This document shows, in pieces, positions 1-9,066 of a DNA stretch of 44,348 nt (positions are counted from its first letter, which is position 1; every line of letters starts with the position of its first letter). The stretch covers positions 1 through 44,348 of the forward strand of contig JBHHYR010000009.1 in assembly GCA_046757585.1 (NCBI GenBank), read 5' to 3'. A program made the position numbers and the translations under genes. The notes below the pieces were generated by a model that did no database searches, was not told the origin of the DNA, and saw only the letters and a program-made list of their open reading frames with translations. The DNA comes from JBHHYR01 sp046757585. GTDB taxonomy: Bacteria; Desulfobacterota; Binatia; HRBIN30.

Positions 1-344
1 CGCTGCGCTGCGGGACCAGTTGTTTCGTCCTTAGTGCGTAAGCTGAGCAAGCAAGAGATCAGCACGTGAAACGGATCCGCCCCCGGCTGGCTGGCGATCA
101 ACGTCACGACCGGCGCGTGCCAGCTCGGCGCGGCGGCGCGCAGCCGTGCAAGGACCCGGCTGATGTTGAACGGGGCTCGCTGCCGGGGCGCTGTACGCTG
201 TTTTTGGCCGCGTTGACCCATCTGTGCGGTTGGCTCCGCTCGCCTGTGTAATGGAAAGACAGCGCCCGTGCCAGCCGCTGCGCGCTTACGGCGCTTTCAG
301 AGAAGCAGCTTGACGGTGCGGCGGCGGCATGGTCGAATTGTGAT
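1..344. other. Left-edge region without a recognisable gene
   Basis: I see no convincing gene here. A 61-codon frame at 66-251 has an Arg/Pro/Gly-rich composition typical of chance frames in GC-rich DNA. The frame of the downstream SCP2-like gene is open back to a TAA at 249-251 but contains no start codon before 345. A T-run near 196-200 has no convincing stem before it. The segment may be the tail or leader of something cut by the window edge. Confidence 0.5.
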
Positions 345-842
345 GTGGGCACTTCCGGAGGCAGTAGCACAAGGGTCCCGTTTCCATCGGTGGCGTTCTT
401 CCGCGCCCTGCAATCGCTCATGCGGAGCGAGCGCGAGCGCTTCGAGCGGCTTGGCTACTTCGACGTAACCTTCGGTGTGCGCGTGCTCGATGCCGGTGGC
501 GGCCGACACGAGTACGTGCTGGCGTTCGAGGTTTTCGACTGCACGGAGGTGCGTGGTACGTCGAACCTCGAGTCCGAAGGTGTCGACTTCGTGCTTGAAG
601 GGCACCTCGAGACGTGGATCGATATGCTGCGCAACATTCAAGCGCACGGCGCCGCGGACGTCGAGCACAGTATCAATACCTTGACGCATCTCGGAGAGCG
701 TATGCGCGTCGTGTATGACGATCCGGACGGCCACGACAAACTGTACCGGTTTGCGGAGAGCGTGCAGGAGTTCATGGACCTTGCCGCCAAGCTCGAGATC
801 GACTTTCCTGCCCGCCAACCGGTTGCGCGTATCGGAGGCTGA
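345..842 (+). CDS. SCP2-like sterol/lipid carrier domain protein
   Basis: This 165-residue protein resembles single-domain SCP2 (sterol carrier protein 2) folds, which bind lipids or acyl-CoA in the cytoplasm. Visible support is the pattern VDFVLEGHLETWIDML around residues 80-95, a conserved strand-then-helix core of the family, followed by a D-x-x-K-x-x-R-F-type helix near the C-terminus. The start is uncertain: GTG at 345 is the first start after the upstream stop and keeps the segment VPFPSVAFFRALQSLM, while ATG 420 is a shorter alternative. Neither has a clear Shine-Dalgarno. It ends 24 bp before the first ferritin-like gene, so the three genes probably form one unit. The assignment rests on pattern only. 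Confidence 0.6.
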   Translation: MGTSGGSSTRVPFPSVAFFRALQSLMRSERERFERLGYFDVTFGVRVLDAGGGRHEYVLAFEVFDCTEVRGTSNLESEGVDFVLEGHLETWIDMLRNIQAHGAADVEHSINTLTHLGERMRVVYDDPDGHDKLYRFAESVQEFMDLAAKLEIDFPARQPVARIGG

Positions 843-866
843 GCGTTACCTGGCGAGGAGGAGCCG

Positions 867-1994
867 ATGAGTTATCTGAGCACGACCGATTTTTTTGAGG
901 ACAAGGCGTTCCTCGACCGCTGCCAGTACACGCTCCGCACGGGCGAGTTGGACCTTTCCTGGATGAAGGCGGCCACCGAAAAAGTCCAGTGTGAACCGCA
1001 GAACCCGCGGCGCGGGTTGACGTTCCGCGATCTTGACGTCGGGACGTACGGTTTCACCGAGATGCCGGAACTCATCCGCCAGAACCGCAGCTTCGCCCCA
1101 CGGGGGGCGGAAATTCCCCCCGGTGTCCCCGATCTTCAAGCCGAAGTGAGTCGCAAGAGTGAGGTGTGGGCGTACAACGTCGAGGGATATTATGAAGAAG
1201 CCATGAGCCGGCAGTGGAACGCTACCACTGACGTGGCGTGGGAGGACCTGCGCAAGTATGAGCTGCCCGAGGAGATCGGGAAGGCGTATTCGCAGTTACT
1301 CACTTTCCTGACCGAAGTGGAAATGATTGCCACCGACGTGCCGGCGAAGTGGATGGGGCGGCTCAACGCAGATTTCTTCGAGGTGAAGAATTTCATCGCC
1401 ACTCAGGCCATGGACGAAGCCCGCCACGCAGAAGTATTTCGCAAGCGCGCCCTCACAACTGGCTGGGGCTTGATGCGCGCCAGCCTCGCGAACGAACGCA
1501 ACCTGAAATTTCTGCGTGACGCCGACAGCTTCGCCGAAGCGTCGCTCACGCTGCACTTGCAGGCCGAAGGCATGGTGCTGACGCTGTTCCGTTTCAGCGA
1601 ACTGATCAGTCCGACCGAGGTGGACAAGAAGATTTTCCGGCTGGTGATGCAAGACGAGGCCCGGCACGTCGGCTACGGAATGCAGCACCTCAAGTGGGTG
1701 CTGGATCACTTTCCCGAAAAGCGCGAGATCATCCATCGTCACCTCGACGAAGCGGAGAACTTCGTGTTTGGTGGTGGCTACGCGACGGAAGTGATGGAAC
1801 CGTTCATCATTCTCTCCGGCAAAGGCATGAAGAAACACAACATCGAGCAAGGGCTCAAGATCACCGCGCAGTTCAACCTGAAGCAGATCGACGAGTACTT
1901 CGAGCGTCTGGACAAGTGCGGCCTGCCCGAACGGCGCGAGCGCAGCAAGCTGGCGGTCGCGAACGAGATGGTCCGGGCGGCCATTGCCGCGTAG
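867..1994 (+). CDS. Ferritin-like diiron protein, intact metal site (paralog A)
   Basis: A 375-residue ferritin-like (R2-like) four-helix protein, probably a carboxylate-bridged diiron oxidase or oxygenase of unknown substrate. All expected ligands are visible: Glu150 (or Glu152) on helix 1, E184-x-x-H187 (MDEARH) on helix 2, Glu234 (AEGM) on helix 3 and E264-x-x-H267 (QDEARH) on helix 4. The ATG at 867 follows a strong GAGGAG ribosome site. About 120 residues precede the bundle, with conserved aromatic and charged residues shared with the next gene. It lies between an SCP2-like gene and its own paralog. Fold and metal site are well supported; the reaction is unknown. Confidence 0.8.
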   Translation: MSYLSTTDFFEDKAFLDRCQYTLRTGELDLSWMKAATEKVQCEPQNPRRGLTFRDLDVGTYGFTEMPELIRQNRSFAPRGAEIPPGVPDLQAEVSRKSEVWAYNVEGYYEEAMSRQWNATTDVAWEDLRKYELPEEIGKAYSQLLTFLTEVEMIATDVPAKWMGRLNADFFEVKNFIATQAMDEARHAEVFRKRALTTGWGLMRASLANERNLKFLRDADSFAEASLTLHLQAEGMVLTLFRFSELISPTEVDKKIFRLVMQDEARHVGYGMQHLKWVLDHFPEKREIIHRHLDEAENFVFGGGYATEVMEPFIILSGKGMKKHNIEQGLKITAQFNLKQIDEYFERLDKCGLPERRERSKLAVANEMVRAAIAA

Positions 1995-2005
1995 TCCAGA
2001 CTGAC

Positions 2006-2019
2006 CCGGAGGCCTCCGG
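2006..2019. repeat. Perfect 14-bp palindrome between ferritin-like paralogs
   Basis: CCGGAGGCCTCCGG reads identically on both strands and sits in the 59-bp gap between the paralogs. It could fold as a 5-bp stem with a GGCC loop and contains GGAGG, but lies too far from the next ATG (2054) to act as its ribosome site. It may be a processing hairpin or chance in GC-rich DNA. Confidence 0.3.
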
Positions 2020-2053
2020 CATATTGCGACCCACAGAAGACAGAACAGCGTGA

Positions 2054-3148
2054 ATGGCATATTTCGCCGAGAAGAATTTCTTTGAAGACCCCGAACTCTT
2101 CGAACTGACGCAGAGAATCTTCTCCGGCGAGCTCACCCTGAACTGGTATAATGCGTCTACCGAGCACGTCGCCTGCACGCCCGCGAACAGCGAGCGAGGG
2201 TTTACTTACGACGACTGCAACGTGGGCACGTATGGCTACATCGAGTTGCCAGAATTCGTGCGTGGAAACTACTCCATGGCGGCCCGTGGATCCGAAATCG
2301 TACCGGGACTGCCCGACCTCGGTTACAGCATCAACCGCAAGAGTGACGTGTGGTCGGATAACGTCTCGGCGCTCTACGAAGAAGCGAAGTCGCGCCGCTG
2401 GGCGCCCGCTATCGCCATCGACTGGGCGGTGCTGCACGCTGCGCCGCTCCCGGCGGAGTTGGCCGCTGCGGTCGGCCAACTCTGTACCACGCTCGAAGAG
2501 ATCTCGCTGGTCATGATGGAATTTCCGTCCCGTTGGGTCTTCTCGATCAACCAGGAGTTTCTTGAACTCAAGAGTTACTTGTGTGCGCAGATGATCGACG
2601 AAGCGCGCCACGTCGAGGTGTTTCGCAAACGCGCGCTCGCGGGCGGCAGTGGCCTCAAACGCGCCAGCACGACGGGCGAGCAGGCGCTGAAGGAGATCCT
2701 GTTCGCCGAGACCTACCCGGAAGCGTCACTCGCCTGCAACATCTTGCTCGCCAGTATTACCCTCGCCGTCTTCCGGCAAAGTGCATCGATATCACCCCTT
2801 GATGCGACGATCTTTCGCTTGTGCATGCAAGATACGGCGCGCGAAATTGCTTACGGCATGGGACATATGCGCTACCATTTGACGCATCAGCCACACCGCC
2901 GTGAGTTCCTCCAGGATTTCCTGGACCGCACGGAGCACACCTTTCTTGGACTGACGGGCAGTCCGGAACTGCTGGAACCGATGATCGTGCTCGCCGGAAG
3001 AGGCACGTCGAAGGCGGCCCTGAGACAGGGCAGCCAGAGGGTGCACAAGTTGTTGCAGCGCACGGTGCACGAATATCTGGAGCGTCTGGATGCCATTGGT
3101 CTGGAGCGATGGCACCGCAGCCGGCTGGCCACATTCTTCGCCGCCTGA
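2054..3148 (+). CDS. Ferritin-like protein with degenerate diiron site (paralog B)
   Basis: A 364-residue paralog of the preceding gene, collinear along its length (shared starts such as NFFEDPELF versus DFFEDKAFL, and the RKRAL segment after helix 2). The first half of the metal site is kept: Glu149 on helix 1 and E183-x-x-H186 (IDEARH) on helix 2. The second half is lost: the helix-3 Glu is Ala233, and the helix-4 ExxH reads T261-A-R-E264. It therefore probably cannot assemble a normal diiron centre. A structural or regulatory partner of paralog A is plausible, as in the non-catalytic subunits of bacterial multicomponent monooxygenases. ATG 2054 has only a weak ribosome site, which fits co-translation with the gene upstream. 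Confidence 0.75.
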   Translation: MAYFAEKNFFEDPELFELTQRIFSGELTLNWYNASTEHVACTPANSERGFTYDDCNVGTYGYIELPEFVRGNYSMAARGSEIVPGLPDLGYSINRKSDVWSDNVSALYEEAKSRRWAPAIAIDWAVLHAAPLPAELAAAVGQLCTTLEEISLVMMEFPSRWVFSINQEFLELKSYLCAQMIDEARHVEVFRKRALAGGSGLKRASTTGEQALKEILFAETYPEASLACNILLASITLAVFRQSASISPLDATIFRLCMQDTAREIAYGMGHMRYHLTHQPHRREFLQDFLDRTEHTFLGLTGSPELLEPMIVLAGRGTSKAALRQGSQRVHKLLQRTVHEYLERLDAIGLERWHRSRLATFFAA

Positions 3149-3299
3149 CGCGCCGCTGCAGACCATTTTCGGTGACATCGCGCTGTGGAGGGATGCGGTC
3201 GCCGCGAAAGTCCAGGTTCACCTGGCTGGATGCGTGCCGGAGAAGGCACGGAGCGAGGGCGGGCGTGCGTCCGGCGCGAGGCCGAGCCGCCCCGGCGTC

Positions 3300-4280
3300 A
3301 TGATGGCTCGGCTCGGAATCGGTTTGATTGGCGTCGGCGCGCATGGTCACCGCTACGCGCGGCACATTGCACGAGACCTCCCGAGCCTGCGTTTGGTGGC
3401 CCTCGCCCGTCGCAATCTCGAACTGGCGCGCCGTCAGGCAGGAGAGTTCGGGTGCCGCGCGTACGGCGATTATCGTGAGCTGATCGCCGCACCGGATGTC
3501 GAGGCCATCGTCGTCGTCGTCCCGCCAACGCTGCACGCGGACATCATCCATGCCGCCGCCGCGGCCCGCCGCCCCGTCCTGTTGGAGAAGCCGGCTGCTC
3601 CTGATCTCACGGTCGGCCGGCAGATGCTGCACACGGTGCGCGCAGCAAACATTCCGGTAATGGTCGCTCAAACGCTGCGTTACAACTCCGTGGTACGCCT
3701 GTTGATGGAACAACGCTCCCGTGTCGGACGCATCCATGCCATGCGGTTCAGTCAGCATTTCGAGCCGTCCCGCCCATCCTGGATCGATGACCCGGCGGTT
3801 GCGGGCGGGGGCGTAACGCTCCACACCGGCGTCCACAATTTCGACTTGGCCCGCCTGCTGAGTGGCCTGGAAGCGGAGCGCGTGAGCTGCGAAATGTCGT
3901 CGGTCCTCACTGCCCGGACGGAGGACAATTTCAGTGCCGTGATTCGTTTCCGCGGCGCTGTTGTAGCCTCCGTTAACGGTTCACGTGCGACAGCAAGCCG
4001 CTGCGGGTCGATCGAACTCACTGGCCAGCACGGTCAGTTGACAGCCGACCACGTGTGCAACACCGTCCACGTGATCCACGGCTCAGTGGTGGCAGAGTTG
4101 CCAGTTCCGCCTGCAGTGCCAACGGTTCGGGAGGTCTTGCGTGACTTTGCCACAGCGCTGCGCCGTGGTCGCGCGATGCCGATTTCGCTCGAGGAGGGTC
4201 TGCGCGCGGTTGCCATCGTGGAGGCCTGTTACCGCGCCGCCCAGGGCGGGCAAGCGGTTGCCGTGCCGCCGCTGCTCTAG
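3300..4280 (+). CDS. Gfo/Idh/MocA family NAD(P)-dependent oxidoreductase
   Basis: A 326-residue oxidoreductase. The N-terminal Rossmann motif is GLIGVGAHGHRYARHIA (residues 8-24), and the family EKP motif (96-98, LLEKPAA) supplies the Lys near the nicotinamide. The C-terminal alpha/beta domain follows, with a GVHNFDLARLL segment. Family members oxidise or reduce sugars, cyclitols, trans-dihydrodiols or biliverdin; the substrate cannot be read here. The frame is open further upstream to 3090, but the Rossmann fold begins just after the ATGATG at 3300-3305, so I start there; ATG 3303 is equivalent. It is followed 42 bp later by a membrane protein gene on the same strand. Confidence 0.8.
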   Translation: MMARLGIGLIGVGAHGHRYARHIARDLPSLRLVALARRNLELARRQAGEFGCRAYGDYRELIAAPDVEAIVVVVPPTLHADIIHAAAAARRPVLLEKPAAPDLTVGRQMLHTVRAANIPVMVAQTLRYNSVVRLLMEQRSRVGRIHAMRFSQHFEPSRPSWIDDPAVAGGGVTLHTGVHNFDLARLLSGLEAERVSCEMSSVLTARTEDNFSAVIRFRGAVVASVNGSRATASRCGSIELTGQHGQLTADHVCNTVHVIHGSVVAELPVPPAVPTVREVLRDFATALRRGRAMPISLEEGLRAVAIVEACYRAAQGGQAVAVPPLL

Positions 4281-4322
4281 CGTGGGGAAGGTGGAGCCCG
4301 CATCGCCGCCGAATATCCAGCT

Positions 4323-5843
4323 GTGTCGCGTCCGGACGCTGAGCAGCCGGTGAGAACGGCACTGATCGCCAAGCGGGGCAGCACGGCTGTCTGGGCACTC
4401 CTGCTCGGCACTAGCCTGCTCTACTTCTTCTCGGTCAACGAGGCGGACAATGACCTGTGGGGGCATCTGCTGTTCGGCCGAGAGATCCTGGCGGCGGGGG
4501 CGATACCGCGTGTCGATACGTTCACGTATACCGCCGGCGGGCACCCGTGGATGAACCACGAATGGTTGTCACAGGTTGTGCTGGCTGCGACCTACCAGTG
4601 GGGTGGCTCACCAGGGTTGCTGTTGCTGAAATTCACTGTAGCGGCCACGACCTGTCTGTTGCTTTTCGCGCTTATCCGCCGGCGTACCGATGCGCCGTAC
4701 CTCTGGGGAGCAGTTGGTCTGCTTGTGATCGCGGTGTTGGCCCGGGGCTTCGCGATGCGACCGCAGATATTCACCTACCTGGGCACGGCGCTTACGCTGT
4801 GGCTGCTCAGTTGCCATCAGCGCGGCCGGTATGGCGCGCTGTGGTTCTTCCCATTGTTGTTTGTCATATGGGCCAACCTCCATGGGGGGTTTATCCTTGG
4901 CCTAGGCATTCTGGGACTCTTCGCTGGCGCGGAGCTCGTCCACGCGCCTCAGTACCGGGCCCGGCTCGGTCTCGCCGTCATCGCCTCGGCTGCAGCAACC
5001 CTCTTCAACCCCTACGGGCCAAAGTTACTCGTCTACGTCTGGACCGAACTGCAAAGTGTCCATCCGATCACCGAATGGCAGCGGGCCGTTCCAGCAGACG
5101 TCGCGCAGTTCGCCTTCTTCGCCATGCTTGGTGTGTTTGTGCTCACGCTCCCGTGCCGGCGCGATTGGCGCCAGCGTGGCTGGGAAGCGTTGCTGGCCCT
5201 TGGCGTGGGCCTTCTCGCGCTCCGGCATCAGCGGCACACGCCGGTGTTCGCGGTGTGCGCCGCTGTTCCCTTGGCCACGCAGCTGCAGAGCGCGAAGGAC
5301 TGGCTCGCGCGGCGGTCACCCTTCGCCCTGAGTGCGTCTGGTCAGCGTCTGATCGCGGGCGCGGTGGTTGCGCTGGCGTCGTTGCAGCTCTGCTTCACAG
5401 GGTTGCGTTACCATCGTGACGGACTGCAAATCGTCTTTGATCCATCCGACTACCCGACGGCCGCGGTGCGTACCATCAGAGAAGCGAATGTTCAGCTCAA
5501 TCTGGCTGTTCCCCTGGGGTGGGGTGAATACGTCCTCTGGTTCCTGGCGCCGCGGGTCAAGGTGTCGCTGGACGGACGCTTCGCGACGGTGTTTTCGGAA
5601 CGGGTGATCCGGGACAACTTCGACTTCTTCAGCGGTGCTCCGACATGGCGCCATCTGGTCGACGACTATCCAACCCAGGCGGCACTAGTGCCGGTAGCCG
5701 CACCGTGCCCCATTCGGCGCGAGGCTGGATGGCGACGCGTGTACGGCGATACGGTCGCGGAGGTCTACGTGCGAACCGACCGAGCGCCGTCGCTCCTGCT
5801 GGGCGCAGCATCTGGGCAGCCGCCACCGGCGATATTTCCCTGA
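4323..5843 (+). CDS. Polytopic membrane protein, GT-C-like, function unknown
   Basis: A 506-residue integral membrane protein with about ten hydrophobic helices through residue ~350 and a soluble C-terminal domain. Recurrent features are NEADNDLWGHLLFG near residue 40, MNHEWLSQ near 80, MRPQIFTYLG near 150 and WANLHGGFILGLG near 185. Acidic residues in the first periplasmic loop followed by many helices recall GT-C glycosyltransferases, but I cannot place it in a named family. The start is GTG 4323; a second GTG lies 10 codons downstream. It may be cotranscribed with the oxidoreductase before it, which would fit a sugar- or envelope-related role, though that is only inference. Confidence 0.55.
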   Translation: MSRPDAEQPVRTALIAKRGSTAVWALLLGTSLLYFFSVNEADNDLWGHLLFGREILAAGAIPRVDTFTYTAGGHPWMNHEWLSQVVLAATYQWGGSPGLLLLKFTVAATTCLLLFALIRRRTDAPYLWGAVGLLVIAVLARGFAMRPQIFTYLGTALTLWLLSCHQRGRYGALWFFPLLFVIWANLHGGFILGLGILGLFAGAELVHAPQYRARLGLAVIASAAATLFNPYGPKLLVYVWTELQSVHPITEWQRAVPADVAQFAFFAMLGVFVLTLPCRRDWRQRGWEALLALGVGLLALRHQRHTPVFAVCAAVPLATQLQSAKDWLARRSPFALSASGQRLIAGAVVALASLQLCFTGLRYHRDGLQIVFDPSDYPTAAVRTIREANVQLNLAVPLGWGEYVLWFLAPRVKVSLDGRFATVFSERVIRDNFDFFSGAPTWRHLVDDYPTQAALVPVAAPCPIRREAGWRRVYGDTVAEVYVRTDRAPSLLLGAASGQPPPAIFP

Positions 5844-6069
5844 CGCTTCCTGCTCGGCCACGCGGGCCTGCCGCACGGCGTACCGTGGCGCCGACGCAGT
5901 GCGGTCTGACGCGGGCTCCGCGGCGTGGCAGGACACCCCGGTGTTCAAGGAAGTTGACCCCGCCCCGTTTCTTGTACAGACTTCCGCGCCGGCAGCCGTA
6001 TCGGTGGAAAAGGGGTGACGCGCCGCGGACAGCAGGCGGCAAATCTCGTTGGCACGAAAGGACGACGCC

Positions 6070-7296
6070 ATGGCAATCGACTTCAGCTTTCCCCCGGAGA
6101 TCGACGCGCTGCGCTTGAAGGTCCGTGACTTCATCGGCCAGGTCGTGCGGCCGGCTGAGGAGCGTATCGCGCAACGCGAGGGGGACCGCCGCTTCCTCGT
6201 CGAGTCGATCATCCGGATGCGCGTGGCAGCCAAGGACTGGGGGCTGTGGCTGCCGCACATGCCGAAAGAATACGGCGGCATGGGGCTCGGGCACGTCGCC
6301 ATGGCGGCGGTATCGGCGGAGGCCGCCAAGTCGGGGTTTGGGCCCTTCGCACTGAACGCGCAGGCGCCCGATGAGGGCAACATGCACACATTGCTGCACT
6401 GGGCCACTGACGTGCAGAAGGAGACCTACCTGCGGCCGCTCTGTGAGGGGGTGGTGCGTTCGTGCTTCGCGATGACCGAACCCGAGGTCGCTGGTTCCGA
6501 CCCCACCCTCATTCAGACGCGTGCCGTGCTGGAGGGCGACTACTGGGTCATCAACGGCCACAAGTGGTTCATCTCGGGCGCGAGCGGTGCCAAGTTCGCC
6601 ATTCTCATCGCGCGCACCGAGGACGACCCTGAAATCCCGCAGGCGGCGAACTCGGCGTTCATCATCGATCTGCCGGCGAAGGGCTGGACGGTCGTCCGCG
6701 ACGTTCTAACCATGGCTGGCCACCACAACCATGCGGAGATCCGCATCGAGAACCTGCACGTGCCACGGGAGAACATGCTTGGTGGCCGCGGCCAAGGCCA
6801 CTTACTCGGCCAGGCTCGCTTGGGCCCCGCTCGCCTTGCACATTGTATGCGCTGGATCGGGCAGGCCGAGGTCGCGCTCGACATGCTGGTCAACCGTGCG
6901 CTCAATCGCTACGCGCACGGTTCGTTGCTCGCCGACAAGCAGGGCATCCAATGGATGATTGCCGACTCGGCGATGGAGCTGTACCAGTGCAAGCTCATGG
7001 TGCTGCACGCCGCCTACAAGATCGACCGCCGCGAAGACTTCCGCAGCGAGGTGTCGATGGCGAAGCACTTCGTCGCCAACGCGCTGAACCGCATCGTTGA
7101 TCGCGCCATTCAGGTGCACGGTGCGCTCGGCTACTCGCTCGACACGCCGCTCGCACGCATGGCCCAGCAGGCGCGCTGGGCACGTTTCGCCGACGGGGCG
7201 GACGAGGTGCATCAGTGGCGCATCGCCCAGCGCACGATCGATGCCTACAAGCGCGACAAATCAACGCGTGCGGCGACGGGGAATCTGCCGCTGTAA
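6070..7296 (+). CDS. Acyl-CoA dehydrogenase, ACAD10/11-like
   Basis: A 408-residue FAD-dependent acyl-CoA dehydrogenase that would oxidise acyl-CoA to enoyl-CoA and pass electrons to an electron transfer flavoprotein. The N-terminal helical domain holds LPKEYGG-type sequence (MPKEYGGMG), the middle beta-domain has AMTEPEVAGSDPT and INGHKWFISGA, and the C-terminal domain has IQVHGALGYS and DGADEVHQWRIAQ. The last motif matches the DGPDEVH signature of the ACAD10/11 branch. A TTG start at 6049 is possible in frame, but ATG 6070 with GAAAGGA upstream and direct entry into the fold is preferred. It converges with the thiamine-diphosphate enzyme, leaving 22 bp between the stops. Confidence 0.88.
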   Translation: MAIDFSFPPEIDALRLKVRDFIGQVVRPAEERIAQREGDRRFLVESIIRMRVAAKDWGLWLPHMPKEYGGMGLGHVAMAAVSAEAAKSGFGPFALNAQAPDEGNMHTLLHWATDVQKETYLRPLCEGVVRSCFAMTEPEVAGSDPTLIQTRAVLEGDYWVINGHKWFISGASGAKFAILIARTEDDPEIPQAANSAFIIDLPAKGWTVVRDVLTMAGHHNHAEIRIENLHVPRENMLGGRGQGHLLGQARLGPARLAHCMRWIGQAEVALDMLVNRALNRYAHGSLLADKQGIQWMIADSAMELYQCKLMVLHAAYKIDRREDFRSEVSMAKHFVANALNRIVDRAIQVHGALGYSLDTPLARMAQQARWARFADGADEVHQWRIAQRTIDAYKRDKSTRAATGNLPL

Positions 7297-7318
7297 GACG
7301 TGTTGCGAGGGTCCTGCG

Positions 7319-9025
7319 TCATCCCATCGGCCCCTGGTACACTTCCACGAACCGCAGCATCAGCTCCTGTGGGATCGCTAGGTTCGCTTCGCGGTCGGTT
7401 CGCAAGCACACGACTGCCGGCCCGCCGGCTTCCTTGGCGCGTTGGAGCGCGGGCGTGACATCCGCGATCTGCTCCGCGTACTCGCCGTGGCATCCGAGAC
7501 CTTCGGCGACCCGGTCCCAGCGCACCGTCCCTTGGTCCGTGCCGAACGTCCGGCCGTACAGCATCCGCTCGTTCGGTTCCTCCATTGTCCATGCGCCTTC
7601 GGCGAAGACCACGGTCGTGATCTTGACGCGGTCGCGCGCGGCCGACTGCATCTCCATGAAGTTGAAGCCGGCCGCGCCATCGCCCGTCACGCACACGACC
7701 TCTCGCTCCGGTGCGCCGAGTTTGGCCCCGATCGCGGACGGGATGCCGGTGCCGAGCATACCGAGCTCCAGGATATTGTGGTACGAGCGCGGGCGCGTTG
7801 GGGGCAGGCACGCGTGCGCCCAGAGGGAGGTGTTTCCCCCGTCCGTGACGTAGACCGCCTCCGGGCCGAAGGTCGCGCCGATCGCCTGCAGCGCGTGCGC
7901 TGGATGGATCCCCGGCCCCCTCCAGCTGCGCACCGAGGCCAACTGCTCATCCCACCATTTTTGGGCAGCCTGCCGGTACCGTGCCAGGTCCGTGCCGTCC
8001 CGGCGGCGTACCTGCCGTGTTCCGAGCAGGCGTGCGAGCCCCTCGAGCGCGTGCTTGACGTCGGCCACGATGCCGAGCGCGAGCGGCCGTGTGACACCCA
8101 TATTGCGCGGGTCGACGTCGATCTGGATCACCTGCTGGTGTGCAGGATCTCCCCAGTATTTGTCGTAAGGGATATCCAGGTTGCCGAGCCTCGATCCCGC
8201 AACCAGGATGACGTCGGCGTCCCGCTTGACGGCGTCGCCCCCGCCGCCAAATCCGAAAATGTAGTTCGGATGGTCAAGGGGAACCGACGAGCGCCCTGCC
8301 ATCGTACTGAGCACCGGACAGTTGAGCAATGCGACGACTTCCAGCAGTGCGGCGTTTGCACCCGCTCGGTCGACGCCGGACCCGGAAAGCACCAGCGGGC
8401 GATGGGCGTTGGCGAGCAACGCGGCAGCCTGTCGCAGCTGTGCGTCGGATGCCTGCGGCAAAGGTGGACGGTAGGCCGCTGGTGGCAAGACCGAAACGGT
8501 CCGCTCATCACCCGTTGCGTACAGGACCGGTGCCGGCAGCTCGATGTGCGTCGGCCCCGGCCGCCCGGTCCACATTTCACGGAAGGCCAAGCGCACGACT
8601 TCCGGGATACGCTCCCACGACAGGATGGGGCCTCCCCACTTGACGGCCGGCTTGAACACGTCGAGCTGATCCTGCCCCTGGAACGTGGACGGCGAGGATG
8701 GGTAGACGATACCGAGGCGGTGCTGCGACGTGATTGCCACGACGGGAACGCCCTCGTGCAGTGCCGTGATCACCCCAGGTAGGAGGTTCGCGGAGCCCGG
8801 GCCAGGGTTGCCGAGGACCGCCGCTACCTGCCCCGTCGTCTTGTAGAGCCCCTCCGCCATGTGCACACCTGCCGCCTCGTGCCGCACGGGAACCAGCCGC
8901 ATGTCGTACCGGGCGAGTTGTGCGAGCAGCGGGTCGATCTCCGGAGAGGGGAGTCCGAACAGAAACTTCACACCTTCGTTGGCGAGGCAACGCGCGAGCA
9001 GTTCGCCGCCAGTGATCGCACCCAT
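7319..9025 (-). CDS. Thiamine-diphosphate enzyme, acetolactate-synthase-like
   Basis: A 568-residue enzyme with the three-domain layout of acetolactate synthase-type ThDP proteins: an N-terminal PYR domain with catalytic Glu50 (RHEAAG), a middle domain (PLVLSGSGVDRAGA) and a C-terminal PP domain with GDG at 448-450. The Mg2+ site is unusual. About 27 residues after Asp449, where family members have Asn-Asn, it reads A475-E476 (VVFAEG), so Glu would replace the metal-binding Asn. The substrate is unknown; decarboxylation or carboligation of a 2-oxo acid or acyl-CoA is typical of relatives. ATG 9025 has a GGAGGA site 4 bases upstream. An in-frame extension to 9100 lacks family similarity. Confidence 0.82.
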   Translation of the reverse strand: MGAITGGELLARCLANEGVKFLFGLPSPEIDPLLAQLARYDMRLVPVRHEAAGVHMAEGLYKTTGQVAAVLGNPGPGSANLLPGVITALHEGVPVVAITSQHRLGIVYPSSPSTFQGQDQLDVFKPAVKWGGPILSWERIPEVVRLAFREMWTGRPGPTHIELPAPVLYATGDERTVSVLPPAAYRPPLPQASDAQLRQAAALLANAHRPLVLSGSGVDRAGANAALLEVVALLNCPVLSTMAGRSSVPLDHPNYIFGFGGGGDAVKRDADVILVAGSRLGNLDIPYDKYWGDPAHQQVIQIDVDPRNMGVTRPLALGIVADVKHALEGLARLLGTRQVRRRDGTDLARYRQAAQKWWDEQLASVRSWRGPGIHPAHALQAIGATFGPEAVYVTDGGNTSLWAHACLPPTRPRSYHNILELGMLGTGIPSAIGAKLGAPEREVVCVTGDGAAGFNFMEMQSAARDRVKITTVVFAEGAWTMEEPNERMLYGRTFGTDQGTVRWDRVAEGLGCHGEYAEQIADVTPALQRAKEAGGPAVVCLRTDREANLAIPQELMLRFVEVYQGPMG

Positions 9026-9066
9026 GGCATCCTCCTCTCCGGTCAGGCCGGCCCCATAACGAGCCG

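Noticed and set aside
7442..8782. A 446-codon plus-strand open frame antisense to the ThDP gene
   Set aside because: It mirrors the real minus-strand gene, has Arg/Pro/Ala-rich composition and no family motif; the minus frame has clear ThDP motifs.
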